From the NCBI GenBank assembly GCA_913774955.1, contig CAJYKV010000024.1, positions 328,831-392,830 on the forward strand: a stretch of 64,000 nucleotides of DNA, given 5' to 3'. How positions within the stretch are numbered: position 1 is the stretch's first letter; each line of letters begins with the position of its first letter. Shown here in pieces: positions 1 through 7,724 of the stretch. Source of the stretch: an uncultured Acidovorax sp. GTDB taxonomy: Bacteria; Pseudomonadota; Gammaproteobacteria; Burkholderiales; Burkholderiaceae_C. Under the pieces are notes generated by a model. That model made no database searches, was not told the DNA's origin, and worked only from the letters and a program-made list of their open reading frames with translations. A program made the position numbers and the translations under genes.

Positions 1-1852
1 CGACCGCCAGCCCGGCAACTACGACCTCGCCGCCGGCAAGGACGCGGCCAAGAAGCCCAAGGACATCAACGGCGATGCGCCCGATACGTCCGTGGGCGAC
101 TTCACCGGTGCCTTCGCCGCCGCCCCCGTGCAGATCGATGCCACCTACACCACGCCCGACCAGTCGCACGCCATGATGGAGCCGCACGCCACCATCGCGG
201 CGTGGAAGGGCGACCAGCTCACCGTATGGACGTCGAACCAGATGATCGCCTGGGGCCAGGGCGAACTGGCCAAGACCCTGGGCATCCCGAAAGAGAAGGT
301 GCGGCTGGTGTCGCCCTTCATCGGCGGCGGCTTCGGCGGCAAGCTCTTCCTGCGGGCCGACGCCCTGCTCGCCGCCCTGGGCGCGCGCGCGGCGAAGCGC
401 CCGGTCAAGGTCGCGCTGCAGCGCCCGCTGATGATGAACAACACCACGCACCGGCCCGCCACCATCCAGCGCGTGCGCATAGGCGCCGACGCGCAGGGCA
501 GGATCCTCGCGATCGGCCACGAGTGCTGGTCGGGCGACCTGCCCGGCGGCCAGGCCGACGGCGCGGTGGACCAGACCCGCAGGCTGTATGCGGGCACGAA
601 CCGCATGACCGCGACGCGCCTGGCGGAACTGCACCTTCCCGAAGGCAACGCCATGCGCGCACCCGGCGAGGCCACCGGCCACATGGCACTCGAGGTCGCC
701 ATGGACGAACTCGCCGAGAAGCTGAAGATGGACCCGGTGGAACTGCGCATCCGCAACGACACACAGGTCGTGCCCGACACCACGGGAGAAAAGGGCGGCG
801 ACAAGGAAAGTGCAGGCCAGCGCCCCGAAAAGCGCTTCTCGCAGCGCCAGCTGGTGGAATGCCTGCGCCTGGGCGCCGAACGCTTCGGCTGGAATGCGCG
901 CAACCCGCTGCCGGCCCAGCGCCGCGAGGGCCGCTGGTGGGTGGGCCTGGGCGTGGCGTCGGCCTACCGCGGCGCGCCCGTCATGAAATCCGGCGCCCGC
1001 GTGCGCCTGGATGGAGAGGGCCGCATCCTGGTGGAAACCGACATGACCGACATCGGCACCGGCACCTACACCATCATCGCGCAGACCGCCGCCGAGATGA
1101 TGGGCGTGCCGCTCTCGCGCGTCGCGGTGCGGCTGGGCGATTCCGACTTCCCCGTCTCGGCTGGCTCGGGCGGGCAATGGGGCGCGGCCAGCTCCACCTC
1201 GGGCGTCTACGCCGCCTGCGTGAAACTGCGCGAGGCCGTCACCGCCAAGCTGGGCCTGGACCCGGCCGCCGCCCGGTTCGCCGACGGGCAGGTGTCGGCG
1301 GGAGGCCGCAGCATGGCGCTCGCCGATGCCGCCCGCGACGGCGAACTGAAGGCCGAGGACACCATCGAATTCGGCGTGCTGGAGAAGGAAACCCAGCAAT
1401 CCACCTTTGGCGCGCATTTCGTCGAGGTGGCCGTGGACGCGTTCACCGCCGAAGTGCGCGTGCGCCGCATGCTGGCCGTCTGCGCGGCGGGCCGCATCCT
1501 GAACCCCAAGTCGGCCCGCAGCCAGGTGATCGGCGCGATGACCATGGGCGTCGGCGGCGCGCTGATGGAAGAACTCGCCGTGGACACGCGCCTGGGCTTC
1601 TTCGCGAACCACGACCTCGCGGGCTACGAGGTGCCGGTGCATGCCGACATCCCGCACCAGGAGGTGGTCTTCCTCGACGAGACCGATCCGCGTGCCTCGC
1701 CGATGAAGGCCAAGGGAGTGGGCGAGCTGGGCATCTGCGGCGTGAGCGCCGCCATCGCCAACGCCGTCTACAACGCGACCGGCGTGCGCGTGCGGGACTA
1801 TCCCGTCACGCTCGACAAGCTGATCGACGGGATGCCGCGCACCGCGGCCTGA
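1..1852 (+). CDS. Molybdenum hydroxylase (xanthine dehydrogenase/aldehyde oxidase family) large subunit, 5'-truncated by window edge
   Basis: The reading frame is open from base 2, so the true start lies left of the window; 616 residues are visible. It is the molybdopterin-binding subunit of an oxidoreductase that hydroxylates aldehydes or purine-like heterocycles. Seen: the glycine-rich cofactor motif GGGFGGKLFLRAD near visible residue 105, MRAPGEATGHMALE near 217, and the C-terminal KGVGELG motif with Glu575, which is the catalytic base in this family. Length and motif spacing fit the PaoC/YagR type, usually encoded with separate FAD and 2Fe-2S subunits; those would lie upstream outside the window. 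A GTG at 92 is an internal Val, not the start. The substrate cannot be told from sequence. Family certain, specificity unknown. Confidence 0.9.
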   Translation, partial: DRQPGNYDLAAGKDAAKKPKDINGDAPDTSVGDFTGAFAAAPVQIDATYTTPDQSHAMMEPHATIAAWKGDQLTVWTSNQMIAWGQGELAKTLGIPKEKVRLVSPFIGGGFGGKLFLRADALLAALGARAAKRPVKVALQRPLMMNNTTHRPATIQRVRIGADAQGRILAIGHECWSGDLPGGQADGAVDQTRRLYAGTNRMTATRLAELHLPEGNAMRAPGEATGHMALEVAMDELAEKLKMDPVELRIRNDTQVVPDTTGEKGGDKESAGQRPEKRFSQRQLVECLRLGAERFGWNARNPLPAQRREGRWWVGLGVASAYRGAPVMKSGARVRLDGEGRILVETDMTDIGTGTYTIIAQTAAEMMGVPLSRVAVRLGDSDFPVSAGSGGQWGAASSTSGVYAACVKLREAVTAKLGLDPAAARFADGQVSAGGRSMALADAARDGELKAEDTIEFGVLEKETQQSTFGAHFVEVAVDAFTAEVRVRRMLAVCAAGRILNPKSARSQVIGAMTMGVGGALMEELAVDTRLGFFANHDLAGYEVPVHADIPHQEVVFLDETDPRASPMKAKGVGELGICGVSAAIANAVYNATGVRVRDYPVTLDKLIDGMPRTAA

Positions 1853-1910
1853 CGGGGAGCGTGCCGCCTGCCTGCCGGCCCCTGCTCCGGGGAGGCATGG
1901 CAGGGCGGGA

Positions 1911-1940
1911 GACGGCCCGCGGTCCCCGGACCGGGCCGTC
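1911..1940. terminator. GC-rich hairpin between convergent genes
   Basis: Eight-base arms GACGGCCC (1911-1918) and GGGCCGTC (1933-1940) pair perfectly, with a further GGTCC/GGACC stem inside. A second hairpin-prone stretch covers about 1862-1910. It lies where the rightward oxidase gene (ends 1852) meets the leftward metallopeptidase gene (ends 1939). There is no U-tract, so intrinsic termination is only a suggestion. Confidence 0.35.
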
Positions 1941-2463
1941 AGTCCCGCCAGAGCGGCTCGCCGCCGCGCTCCAGGTGGGTGAGGTACACGCGCGTGTCGA
2001 ACTCGTACTGGTGGTAGCGCGGCTCCATCGACTCGCAGAGCTGGTAAAACGCCTTGCCGTGGTCCTTCTCGCGCAGGTGCGCCAGCTCGTGCACCACGAT
2101 CATCCGCAGGAATTCCTCGGGCACGCGCTTGAACATCGAGGCCACGCGGATCTCGTGGCGCGCCGCCAGCCGGCCGCCCTGCACGCGCGACGACGCCGTG
2201 TGCAGCCCCAGCGCATGCCGCATCACGTGGATCTTGCTGTCGAACACCACCTTGTTCACCGGCGCCGCGTGGCGCAGGTGGCGCGCCTTCAGGTCGGCCG
2301 CATAGCGGTAGAGGGATTTGTCGTCGCGCACCGCATGCGCCTGCGGGTAGCGCCGAAGCAGCAGGCCGCCGAGCCCATCGCCGTCCGCGAGGGCCGCGAC
2401 CTGCGCGAGCAGCGGCTCGGGGTAGCCCTGCAGATAGGGCAGCGGATGGGGAGCAGGAAGCAT
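1939..2463 (-). CDS. YgjP/DUF45-type zinc metallopeptidase
   Basis: 174 residues. The motif HELAH at residues 125-129 followed by His135 gives the H-E-x-x-H...H pattern of the YgjP (DUF45, M48-like) metallopeptidase domain; His125, His129 and His135 should bind zinc and Glu126 should be catalytic. The tail (RYHQYEF) is typical of the family. The frame stays open upstream to 2577, but that would run into the end of the preceding gene, so the ATG at 2463 is chosen. No signal peptide or membrane segment, so cytoplasmic. Physiological substrate of the family is not settled. Same strand as the 212-residue protein upstream, with 64 bp between them. Confidence 0.85.
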   Translation of the reverse strand: MLPAPHPLPYLQGYPEPLLAQVAALADGDGLGGLLLRRYPQAHAVRDDKSLYRYAADLKARHLRHAAPVNKVVFDSKIHVMRHALGLHTASSRVQGGRLAARHEIRVASMFKRVPEEFLRMIVVHELAHLREKDHGKAFYQLCESMEPRYHQYEFDTRVYLTHLERGGEPLWRD

Positions 2464-2497
2464 GGCAACCGGGCCGGCCGCGACCGGCCGGAAGTGA

Positions 2498-2519
2498 GTC
2501 AGTCGATCGGTCGACTGAC
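2498..2519. other. Perfect 9-bp hairpin with tetraloop
   Basis: Arms GTCAGTCGA and TCGACTGAC flank the loop TCGG between the end of the gene at 2528 and the start of the metallopeptidase gene at 2463. There is no following U-run in the leftward direction, so it may be a weak terminator, an mRNA processing site or an operator. Confidence 0.4.
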
Positions 2520-2527
2520 AGAGCGTA

Positions 2528-3166
2528 TCAGTGCAGGTGGCGGGGGCGCCGGCCGCCGCCGCCGCCATGGCCGCCACTGCCGGGGCCTCCGCCCGTGCCG
2601 CGGGGAGGCTTGCCGATCTCCAGCGAATTCACCAGGGCATCGAAGCGCTGCGAGAAGAGCTTGTCGATCTCCGCCACCACGCCGCCCAGTTCGGCGCCGT
2701 CGAAATGGCGCTCCATGAGGTGCACCACGTCCTGCACCAGCAGGTCGCGCTGCACCTGCATGATGGCCGCGGGCGTCGGGCCCACGAACAGCATCACGAA
2801 ATCGTCGCGCGCCTCGGTGCCGTCGTCCTCTTCCTCTTCGTCGAACTCGGTGTCGTAGAACGTGACCTCGATGGCCGCGCCCTGCTCCGAGAGTTCGTTC
2901 AGGCTCATGCACATCTCGTCGAGCGACTGGCGGAAGTCCTCGTCGCCGTGCACCGTCCAGCAGATGTTCAGCACGTGCTCCTTGGCATCGAATTCGATGC
3001 CGGGCTCTTCCTCGTAGGCGCTCGCCGCCCCGTCGGCCAGCGACCGGGCGCCCGCGTACTTCCAGAGCGGCTTGAGCGCGTCCTGCAGCTGCTCGAACGT
3101 GGTGTCGGCACGCATCTGCACCTGGCCGTGGACATGGATTTCAAAAGGAGCGTTGTAACTTGACAT
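2528..3166 (-). CDS. Conserved acidic hypothetical protein, Gly/His-rich tail
   Basis: 212 residues, start ATG at 3166. I do not recognise a named domain with certainty (it resembles a small family of uncharacterised Comamonadaceae proteins). Visible: a compact mixed alpha/beta-looking N-terminal part, an acidic run at residues 108-117 (EFDEEEEDDG), a hydrophobic segment FVMLFVGPTPAAIM at about 123-136 that is too short and polar-flanked to be a clear membrane helix, and a C-terminal tail from about 190 made almost only of Gly, Pro, Arg and His ending in HLH. No signal peptide, so probably cytoplasmic. The start lies 14 bp downstream of the tRNA-Leu 3' end, so the gene may be co-transcribed with the tRNA. 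Confidence 0.75.
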   Translation of the reverse strand: MSSYNAPFEIHVHGQVQMRADTTFEQLQDALKPLWKYAGARSLADGAASAYEEEPGIEFDAKEHVLNICWTVHGDEDFRQSLDEMCMSLNELSEQGAAIEVTFYDTEFDEEEEDDGTEARDDFVMLFVGPTPAAIMQVQRDLLVQDVVHLMERHFDGAELGGVVAEIDKLFSQRFDALVNSLEIGKPPRGTGGGPGSGGHGGGGGRRPRHLH

Positions 3167-3179
3167 GATCGAATCGTAG

Positions 3180-3271
3180 TGGTGCCCCGAGCCGGGATCG
3201 AACCGGCACGCCCCTTCGCAGGAAGCGGCGGATTTTAAGTCCGCAGTGTCTACCAATTTCACCATCGGGGC
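3180..3271 (-). tRNA. tRNA-Leu(UAA)
   Basis: Leftward, 92 nt including an encoded CCA. The acceptor arms GCCCCGA and TCGGGGC pair fully. The anticodon stem GCGGA/TCCGC encloses the loop CTTAAAA with anticodon TAA, reading UUA leucine codons. The long variable arm (around CGCTTCC...GGGGCG) is the class II feature expected of tRNA-Leu, and the T-loop GGTTCGATCCC is canonical. Confidence 0.97.
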
Positions 3272-3387
3272 GCCGGCTGCGCCGCCCGGGTTCCGCATCG
3301 CAGCGTAACCCCGGAGCGGGGACCGTGCAACGCCCGCCCGGCCTTTCCGGGAGGGGCCTGCAGGCGAATGCGCCTGCACGGCAAAGG

Positions 3388-3410
3388 AAAAAGGGAAGCC
3401 GCGGCTTCCC
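3388..3410 (-). terminator. Intrinsic terminator of the T6SS operon
   Basis: The 18-nt perfect palindrome GGGAAGCCGCGGCTTCCC (3393-3410) is followed, in the leftward direction, by five T residues (3388-3392 on the complement). It sits 147 bp after the clpV stop and before tRNA-Leu, so it would end the long T6SS transcript. Confidence 0.8.
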
Positions 3411-3556
3411 TCGTCGAATGGGTGGGAACTTCGCGGGTTCCCGGCAGTGGCTCCGGTCGGCGGGGCCTGGCCCCGGCCGCGGAAAACCCCTCATTATGTA
3501 CCAAACCGTCCCGTGCCCTCGCGGGCGCCGGTGGAGCCTGCCGTGCCGTGCCCGGT

Positions 3557-6403
3557 TCAAGCCTCGTCGTAGGCAATGGAGAAATCGCTGCCTTCCACCC
3601 CCAGGCGGATGTGGCGGATGGACTTCCCATCGACCGAGCTCTGCAGGAACTGCATCGCCAGGCGCGGCAGCAGGTTCTGCGTGATGATGCCGTCCACCAT
3701 GCGCGCTCCGGACTCCACCTCGGTGCAGCGCTGGCGGATGAGCTGCACGGCCGCATCGTCGATCTCCAGCACCGCGCCGTGGCGCTCGGCGATCCGCGCC
3801 TGGATGCGCTGGAGCTGCAGGCGGATGATCTGCTCGAGCATCGCGTCCGAGATCGGGTAGTACGGCACCACCACCAGCCGGCCCAGCAGCGCGGCCGGAA
3901 ACTTCTCCAGCAGCGGCTTGCGCACCGCCTGGGCCAATGCCTCGGGCTGTGGCGCCAGCTCGGGGTCGCGGCACATGCCGGCGATCAGTTCCGAGCCCAC
4001 GTTCGAGGTCAGGATGATCACCGTGTTCTTGAAGTCGATGTAGCGGCCCTCGCCATCCTCCATCCAGCCCTTGTCGAACACCTGGAAGAACAGCTCGTGC
4101 ACGTCCGGGTGCGCCTTCTCGATCTCGTCGAGCAGCACCACGCTATAGGGCCGGCGGCGCACCGCCTCGGTCAGCACACCGCCTTCGCCGTAGCCCACGT
4201 AGCCGGGCGGCGCGCCCTTGAGCGTGGAGACGGTGTGGGCCTCCTGGTACTCGCTCATGTTGATGGTGATGAGGTTCTGCTCGCCGCCGTACAGCGCCTC
4301 GGCCAGCGACAAAGCGGTCTCGGTCTTGCCGACGCCCGACGGGCCGGCCAGCAGGAACACGCCGATCGGCTTGCCGGGGTTGTCCAGTTGGGCGCGCGCC
4401 GTCTGGATGCGCCGCGTGATCGCCTCCAGGCCGTGGCGCTGGCCGATCACCCGCTTCTCCAGCGTGTCGGCGAGCGTCAGCACGGACTGCACCTCGTCGC
4501 GCACCATGCGGCCCACGGGAATGCCCGTCCACTCGGCCACCACGGCTGCCACCACGCCGGCGTCCACCACGGGCTGCAGCAGCGGATCCTCGCCCTGCAG
4601 GCGGGCCAGTTCCTCACGCAGGGCGCCGAGCGCCTGCGGCGTGGCGCCAGCCGGGGACGGCGAGGTGCCCGGGGCCGCGTCGGTGCCCGCGGGGGTCTCG
4701 GTGGATGCGGGGGTTTCGCCAGCGCGGGGAGGCGCAGAGGTTGCCGATGCGGCAGCCGTTGCCGATGCCGATGCCGTTGCCGTTGCCGTTGCCGATGCCG
4801 ATGCCGCGGCAGGCGTCTCTGCAGAGCCCGCCGCCGCCCCGCTGCCCTCGGACTTGCCAGCCTGCTTCAGCAGCTCCGCTTCCGCCTCCACGATCTGCTG
4901 CACCAGCACCTTCTCGCGCTCGAACCGCTCCTGCAGTTCGGCCTGCTCCGCCCGCAGGCGTTCGATCGACGTGCCGATGGCCGCAAAGCGCTCCGCGTCG
5001 CCCACGCCCAGGTCCAGTTCGCGCTGCACGATGTCCTTTTCGACCGCCAGCGCCTCCAGCTGCCGCACCACCGACTCCAGCCGCGCGGGCGTCGCATGCA
5101 GACCCAGCGCCACGCGCGAGCAGGCGGTGTCCAGCAGGCTCACGGCCTTGTCGGGCAGTTGGCGCGAGGGAATGTAGCGGTGCGACAGCGTCACCGCGGC
5201 GGCCACGGCGTCCTCGCCGATGCGCACCTTGTGGTGGCCTTCCAGCTTCGCGGCCACGCCGCGCAACATGTGCACCGCCTTGGCCTCGTCCGGTTCGTGG
5301 ATCTGCACGAGCTGGAAGCGGCGGGTGAGCGCCGGGTCCTTCTCGATGTATTTCTTGTACTCGGCCCAGGTGGTCGCGCCGATGGTGCGCAGCACGCCGC
5401 GCGCCAGCGCCGGCTTGAGCAGGTTGGCGGCATCGCCCGTGCCCGCCTGCCCGCCCGCGCCGACCAGCGTGTGCACCTCGTCGATGAACAGCACGATCGG
5501 CACGGTGCTGGCCTGCACTTCGTCCAGCAGCGAGCGCAGCCGGTTCTCGAACTCGCCCTTCATGCTCGCGCCGGCCTGCAGCAGGCCGATGTCCACCACG
5601 CGCAGCTGCACGTCCTTGAGCGGCGGCGGCACGTCGCCCGCGGCGATGCGCAGCGCCAGGCCCTCCACCACCGCCGTCTTGCCCACGCCGGCCTCGCCGA
5701 CCAGGATGGGGTTGTTCTGCCGCCGGCGCATGAGGATGTCCACCATCTGGCGCACTTCCTCGTCGCGGCCCGTGACCGGATCGAGCTCCTGCTGGCGCGC
5801 GCGCTCCGTCAGGTCCACCGTGTAGCGCTTCAATGCCTCGCCGGGGCCGGCCGCCTCGGCGGTGGCGCCGCTCGCCTCGCCGGGCACGCCGCCCAGGCCG
5901 CTGCCGTCCGCCGCCTTCAGGCGCGACTCGGGCGAATCCGGCAGCAGGCGGCCGAACATCTCGCTCAGCGCGGGCTCGCCCAGCTTGTTGAATTCGGCCG
6001 AGATCGCGCGCAGCTCATTGGCCAGCACGCGCGTGCGCAGCATGCCGGAGAGCCAGTACGCGCTGCGGATCTGCGACTCGCCGTACATCAGCGTGGCATA
6101 CACCCAGCCGCGCTCGATCGAGGATTCGATCTGCGCCGAGAAATCGCTGATCGACGTCGCGCCGCGCGGCAGGCGGTCCAGGCTCTGCAGCACGTCGGCG
6201 GCGAGCCGGTCGGAATCCACAGCGAAGTGGCGCAGCAGCCGGATCAGGTCGGAGTCCGTCTCCTGCAGCAACTGGTGCAGCCAGTGCACCAGCTCCACGT
6301 ACGGATTGCCGCGCAGCTTGCAGAACACGGTCGCGCTTTCCAGCGATTTGAAGAGCAGGGGATTGAGCTTGCCGAAAAGGGCTTGCCGGCTGATTTCAGA
6401 CAT
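3557..6403 (-). CDS. clpV: T6SS sheath-recycling AAA+ ATPase ClpV (TssH)
   Basis: 948 residues, last gene of the T6SS operon. ClpV hexamers pull apart the contracted TssBC sheath in the cytoplasm using ATP. Seen: an N-terminal Clp repeat domain (1-150), a first AAA+ module with Walker A GEAGVGKT (236-243), a coiled-coil middle domain (about 410-515), and a second module with Walker A GPSGVGKT (about 684). Between the middle domain and the second module, about residues 518-600, is an unusual low-complexity linker of Ala, Ser, Thr and Pro; about residues 532-555 are encoded by a hexanucleotide repeat (see repeat entry). Typical ClpV proteins are about 870-900 residues, so the linker explains the extra length. 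The 97-bp leader before the ATG is very pyrimidine-rich on the coding strand. Confidence 0.97.
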   Translation of the reverse strand: MSEISRQALFGKLNPLLFKSLESATVFCKLRGNPYVELVHWLHQLLQETDSDLIRLLRHFAVDSDRLAADVLQSLDRLPRGATSISDFSAQIESSIERGWVYATLMYGESQIRSAYWLSGMLRTRVLANELRAISAEFNKLGEPALSEMFGRLLPDSPESRLKAADGSGLGGVPGEASGATAEAAGPGEALKRYTVDLTERARQQELDPVTGRDEEVRQMVDILMRRRQNNPILVGEAGVGKTAVVEGLALRIAAGDVPPPLKDVQLRVVDIGLLQAGASMKGEFENRLRSLLDEVQASTVPIVLFIDEVHTLVGAGGQAGTGDAANLLKPALARGVLRTIGATTWAEYKKYIEKDPALTRRFQLVQIHEPDEAKAVHMLRGVAAKLEGHHKVRIGEDAVAAAVTLSHRYIPSRQLPDKAVSLLDTACSRVALGLHATPARLESVVRQLEALAVEKDIVQRELDLGVGDAERFAAIGTSIERLRAEQAELQERFEREKVLVQQIVEAEAELLKQAGKSEGSGAAAGSAETPAAASASATATATASASATAAASATSAPPRAGETPASTETPAGTDAAPGTSPSPAGATPQALGALREELARLQGEDPLLQPVVDAGVVAAVVAEWTGIPVGRMVRDEVQSVLTLADTLEKRVIGQRHGLEAITRRIQTARAQLDNPGKPIGVFLLAGPSGVGKTETALSLAEALYGGEQNLITINMSEYQEAHTVSTLKGAPPGYVGYGEGGVLTEAVRRRPYSVVLLDEIEKAHPDVHELFFQVFDKGWMEDGEGRYIDFKNTVIILTSNVGSELIAGMCRDPELAPQPEALAQAVRKPLLEKFPAALLGRLVVVPYYPISDAMLEQIIRLQLQRIQARIAERHGAVLEIDDAAVQLIRQRCTEVESGARMVDGIITQNLLPRLAMQFLQSSVDGKSIRHIRLGVEGSDFSIAYDEA
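4739..4806. repeat. Hexanucleotide microsatellite (GTTGCC/GATGCC) inside clpV
   Basis: About eleven imperfect 6-bp units of the type GTTGCC or GATGCC stand in tandem. Because the unit is two codons long, gain or loss of units keeps the frame and changes only the length of the Ala/Ser/Thr linker of ClpV. The unit pattern alternates in blocks, as expected from slippage. Confidence 0.85.
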
Positions 6404-6500
6404 GGGACCTCGCGGAGATGGATGGAAACGGTTCTAAAAAGGAAATAGAAAAAAGAGAAAAACGACAAGAGCGGTGCAGGACACGGCAGGGAGCGAGCCG

Positions 6501-7724
6501 TCAGGACACCTCCGCCCCGGCGGCTTCCGCGGTGTGCGCGGAACGGGCCGCGGCATCGGCCCGGCCAGCGCCCGCCGGGGACCGCGCGGCGCGGCGCGAC
6601 GCCTTGCGCTCCGCCAGCCATTGCTCCGCATCGAGCCGGAAGTCGTCCGGGTCGCGCTGCGCCGGCCCGGCGAACGACCACGTCGTCCAGCCGAGCCGCA
6701 CGCTGCCGCCGAGCTGGCAGGGCGGCACGTCCTCGCGGCGCAGGATCAATTCGTAGTCCCAGGCGAACTCGATGCCCACGTAGTTGCGCACCCAGTCGAC
6801 CAGGGCCTGGAAATCCTCGCCGCCGGGGAGGAAGCGTTCGTACTGCGCCAACGGCAGCGGCCCGATGCGCAACCGGAACTTGCCCTGCGCGTCGGGCACG
6901 CGGCTGCCCACCACGGTGTCCACGCCCAGGCGGGAATTGCGCGGCACGCGCGACAGCGCGGTCTGCTGGTCCGGCTCCAGCGCAAGGTAGTGCAGCGTGA
7001 ACTCCACCAGCTCCACCGGCACCTCGAAGAACAGCCGGATCGCGGACGCCAGCCCCTCGGGGTTGCGCGTCCAGCGCGTGAGATGCCCGGCCAGGTATTG
7101 CTTGGCATGGCCGGGCACCGCGTCGCGTTCGCGCTGCGTGGCCTCGCCGTATCCGATCAGGCTGCGCAGGTGCCGGCCGAACAGGTCGTTGTCGGGGCGG
7201 TCGAGCGAGGTCACGGGCTGCGGATCGGACCACGCCCGGAAGAACAGCATCAGCAGCCGGTGGTGGAAGATGTCCGAGAACCGTGCCAGCGTGGGGTCAT
7301 CGTACTGCCGCAGGCGCTCGCGCACGTACTCGGTCAGGTGCGTGGGCAGCGGCCCGTTCGGGCCGTAGAGCCCGAAGTTCCATACCGTCAGCCGCTCGGG
7401 CTGGCCCGCCGTGCCGGGCAGCACCTCGGCCAGCGTCGCGGGCGCGAACGCCAGCGACGGGTCCTGCCCCAGCCGCAGCGGCTCGTCGCGCGGGCGCAGC
7501 GCCTTGCCGAAACGGGGCTGCCGCCGGCTGCGCGCCTGCAGCACGCGCAGCGCGAAGAACAGATCGAACGGATGCGGGTCCTGCCGCAGCCGCTGCCAGA
7601 AGCCGGCGGCGTCCGGGCCGCTTTCCTGCGCGGCGCCATGCGGCTGGGGCTGGGGCTGCGGATGCGGCTCCGCCTGCGCCCCGGGCGCAGCGCCGGACTC
7701 CGACGGCAGGCGGTCGCCGCTCAC
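6501..7724 (-). CDS. tssG: T6SS baseplate subunit TssG (ImpH/VasB)
   Basis: 407 residues. TssG builds the T6SS baseplate wedge with TssF, TssK and TssE in the cytoplasm, docking on the membrane complex. Seen: the family-typical block FDLFFALRVLQA near residue 47, the segment FSDIFHHRLLMLFFRAW (about 150) and the C-terminal LGWTTWSF (about 350). The frame is open far upstream, but the GTG at 7724 overlaps the tssF stop as GTGA, which fits translational coupling and the family's length, so this start is chosen. The N-terminus carries a short Pro/Gln/His-rich stretch and the C-terminus an Ala/Arg-rich tail not seen in all homologues. Confidence 0.93.
   Translation of the reverse strand: MSGDRLPSESGAAPGAQAEPHPQPQPQPHGAAQESGPDAAGFWQRLRQDPHPFDLFFALRVLQARSRRQPRFGKALRPRDEPLRLGQDPSLAFAPATLAEVLPGTAGQPERLTVWNFGLYGPNGPLPTHLTEYVRERLRQYDDPTLARFSDIFHHRLLMLFFRAWSDPQPVTSLDRPDNDLFGRHLRSLIGYGEATQRERDAVPGHAKQYLAGHLTRWTRNPEGLASAIRLFFEVPVELVEFTLHYLALEPDQQTALSRVPRNSRLGVDTVVGSRVPDAQGKFRLRIGPLPLAQYERFLPGGEDFQALVDWVRNYVGIEFAWDYELILRREDVPPCQLGGSVRLGWTTWSFAGPAQRDPDDFRLDAEQWLAERKASRRAARSPAGAGRADAAARSAHTAEAAGAEVS

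Noticed and set aside
202..2718. Very long open frames on the opposite phase or strand of real genes (for example 202-2718, 3368-6448, 7283-10207, 34387-36591)
   Set aside because: High GC keeps shadow frames open. They encode Arg/Ala/Gly/His-rich proteins without family motifs and overlap well-supported genes.
3359..3378. Hairpin TGCAGGCG-AATG-CGCCTGCA as a second T6SS terminator
   Set aside because: The stem is perfect, but no U-run follows in either direction, and a proper terminator stands just before it.
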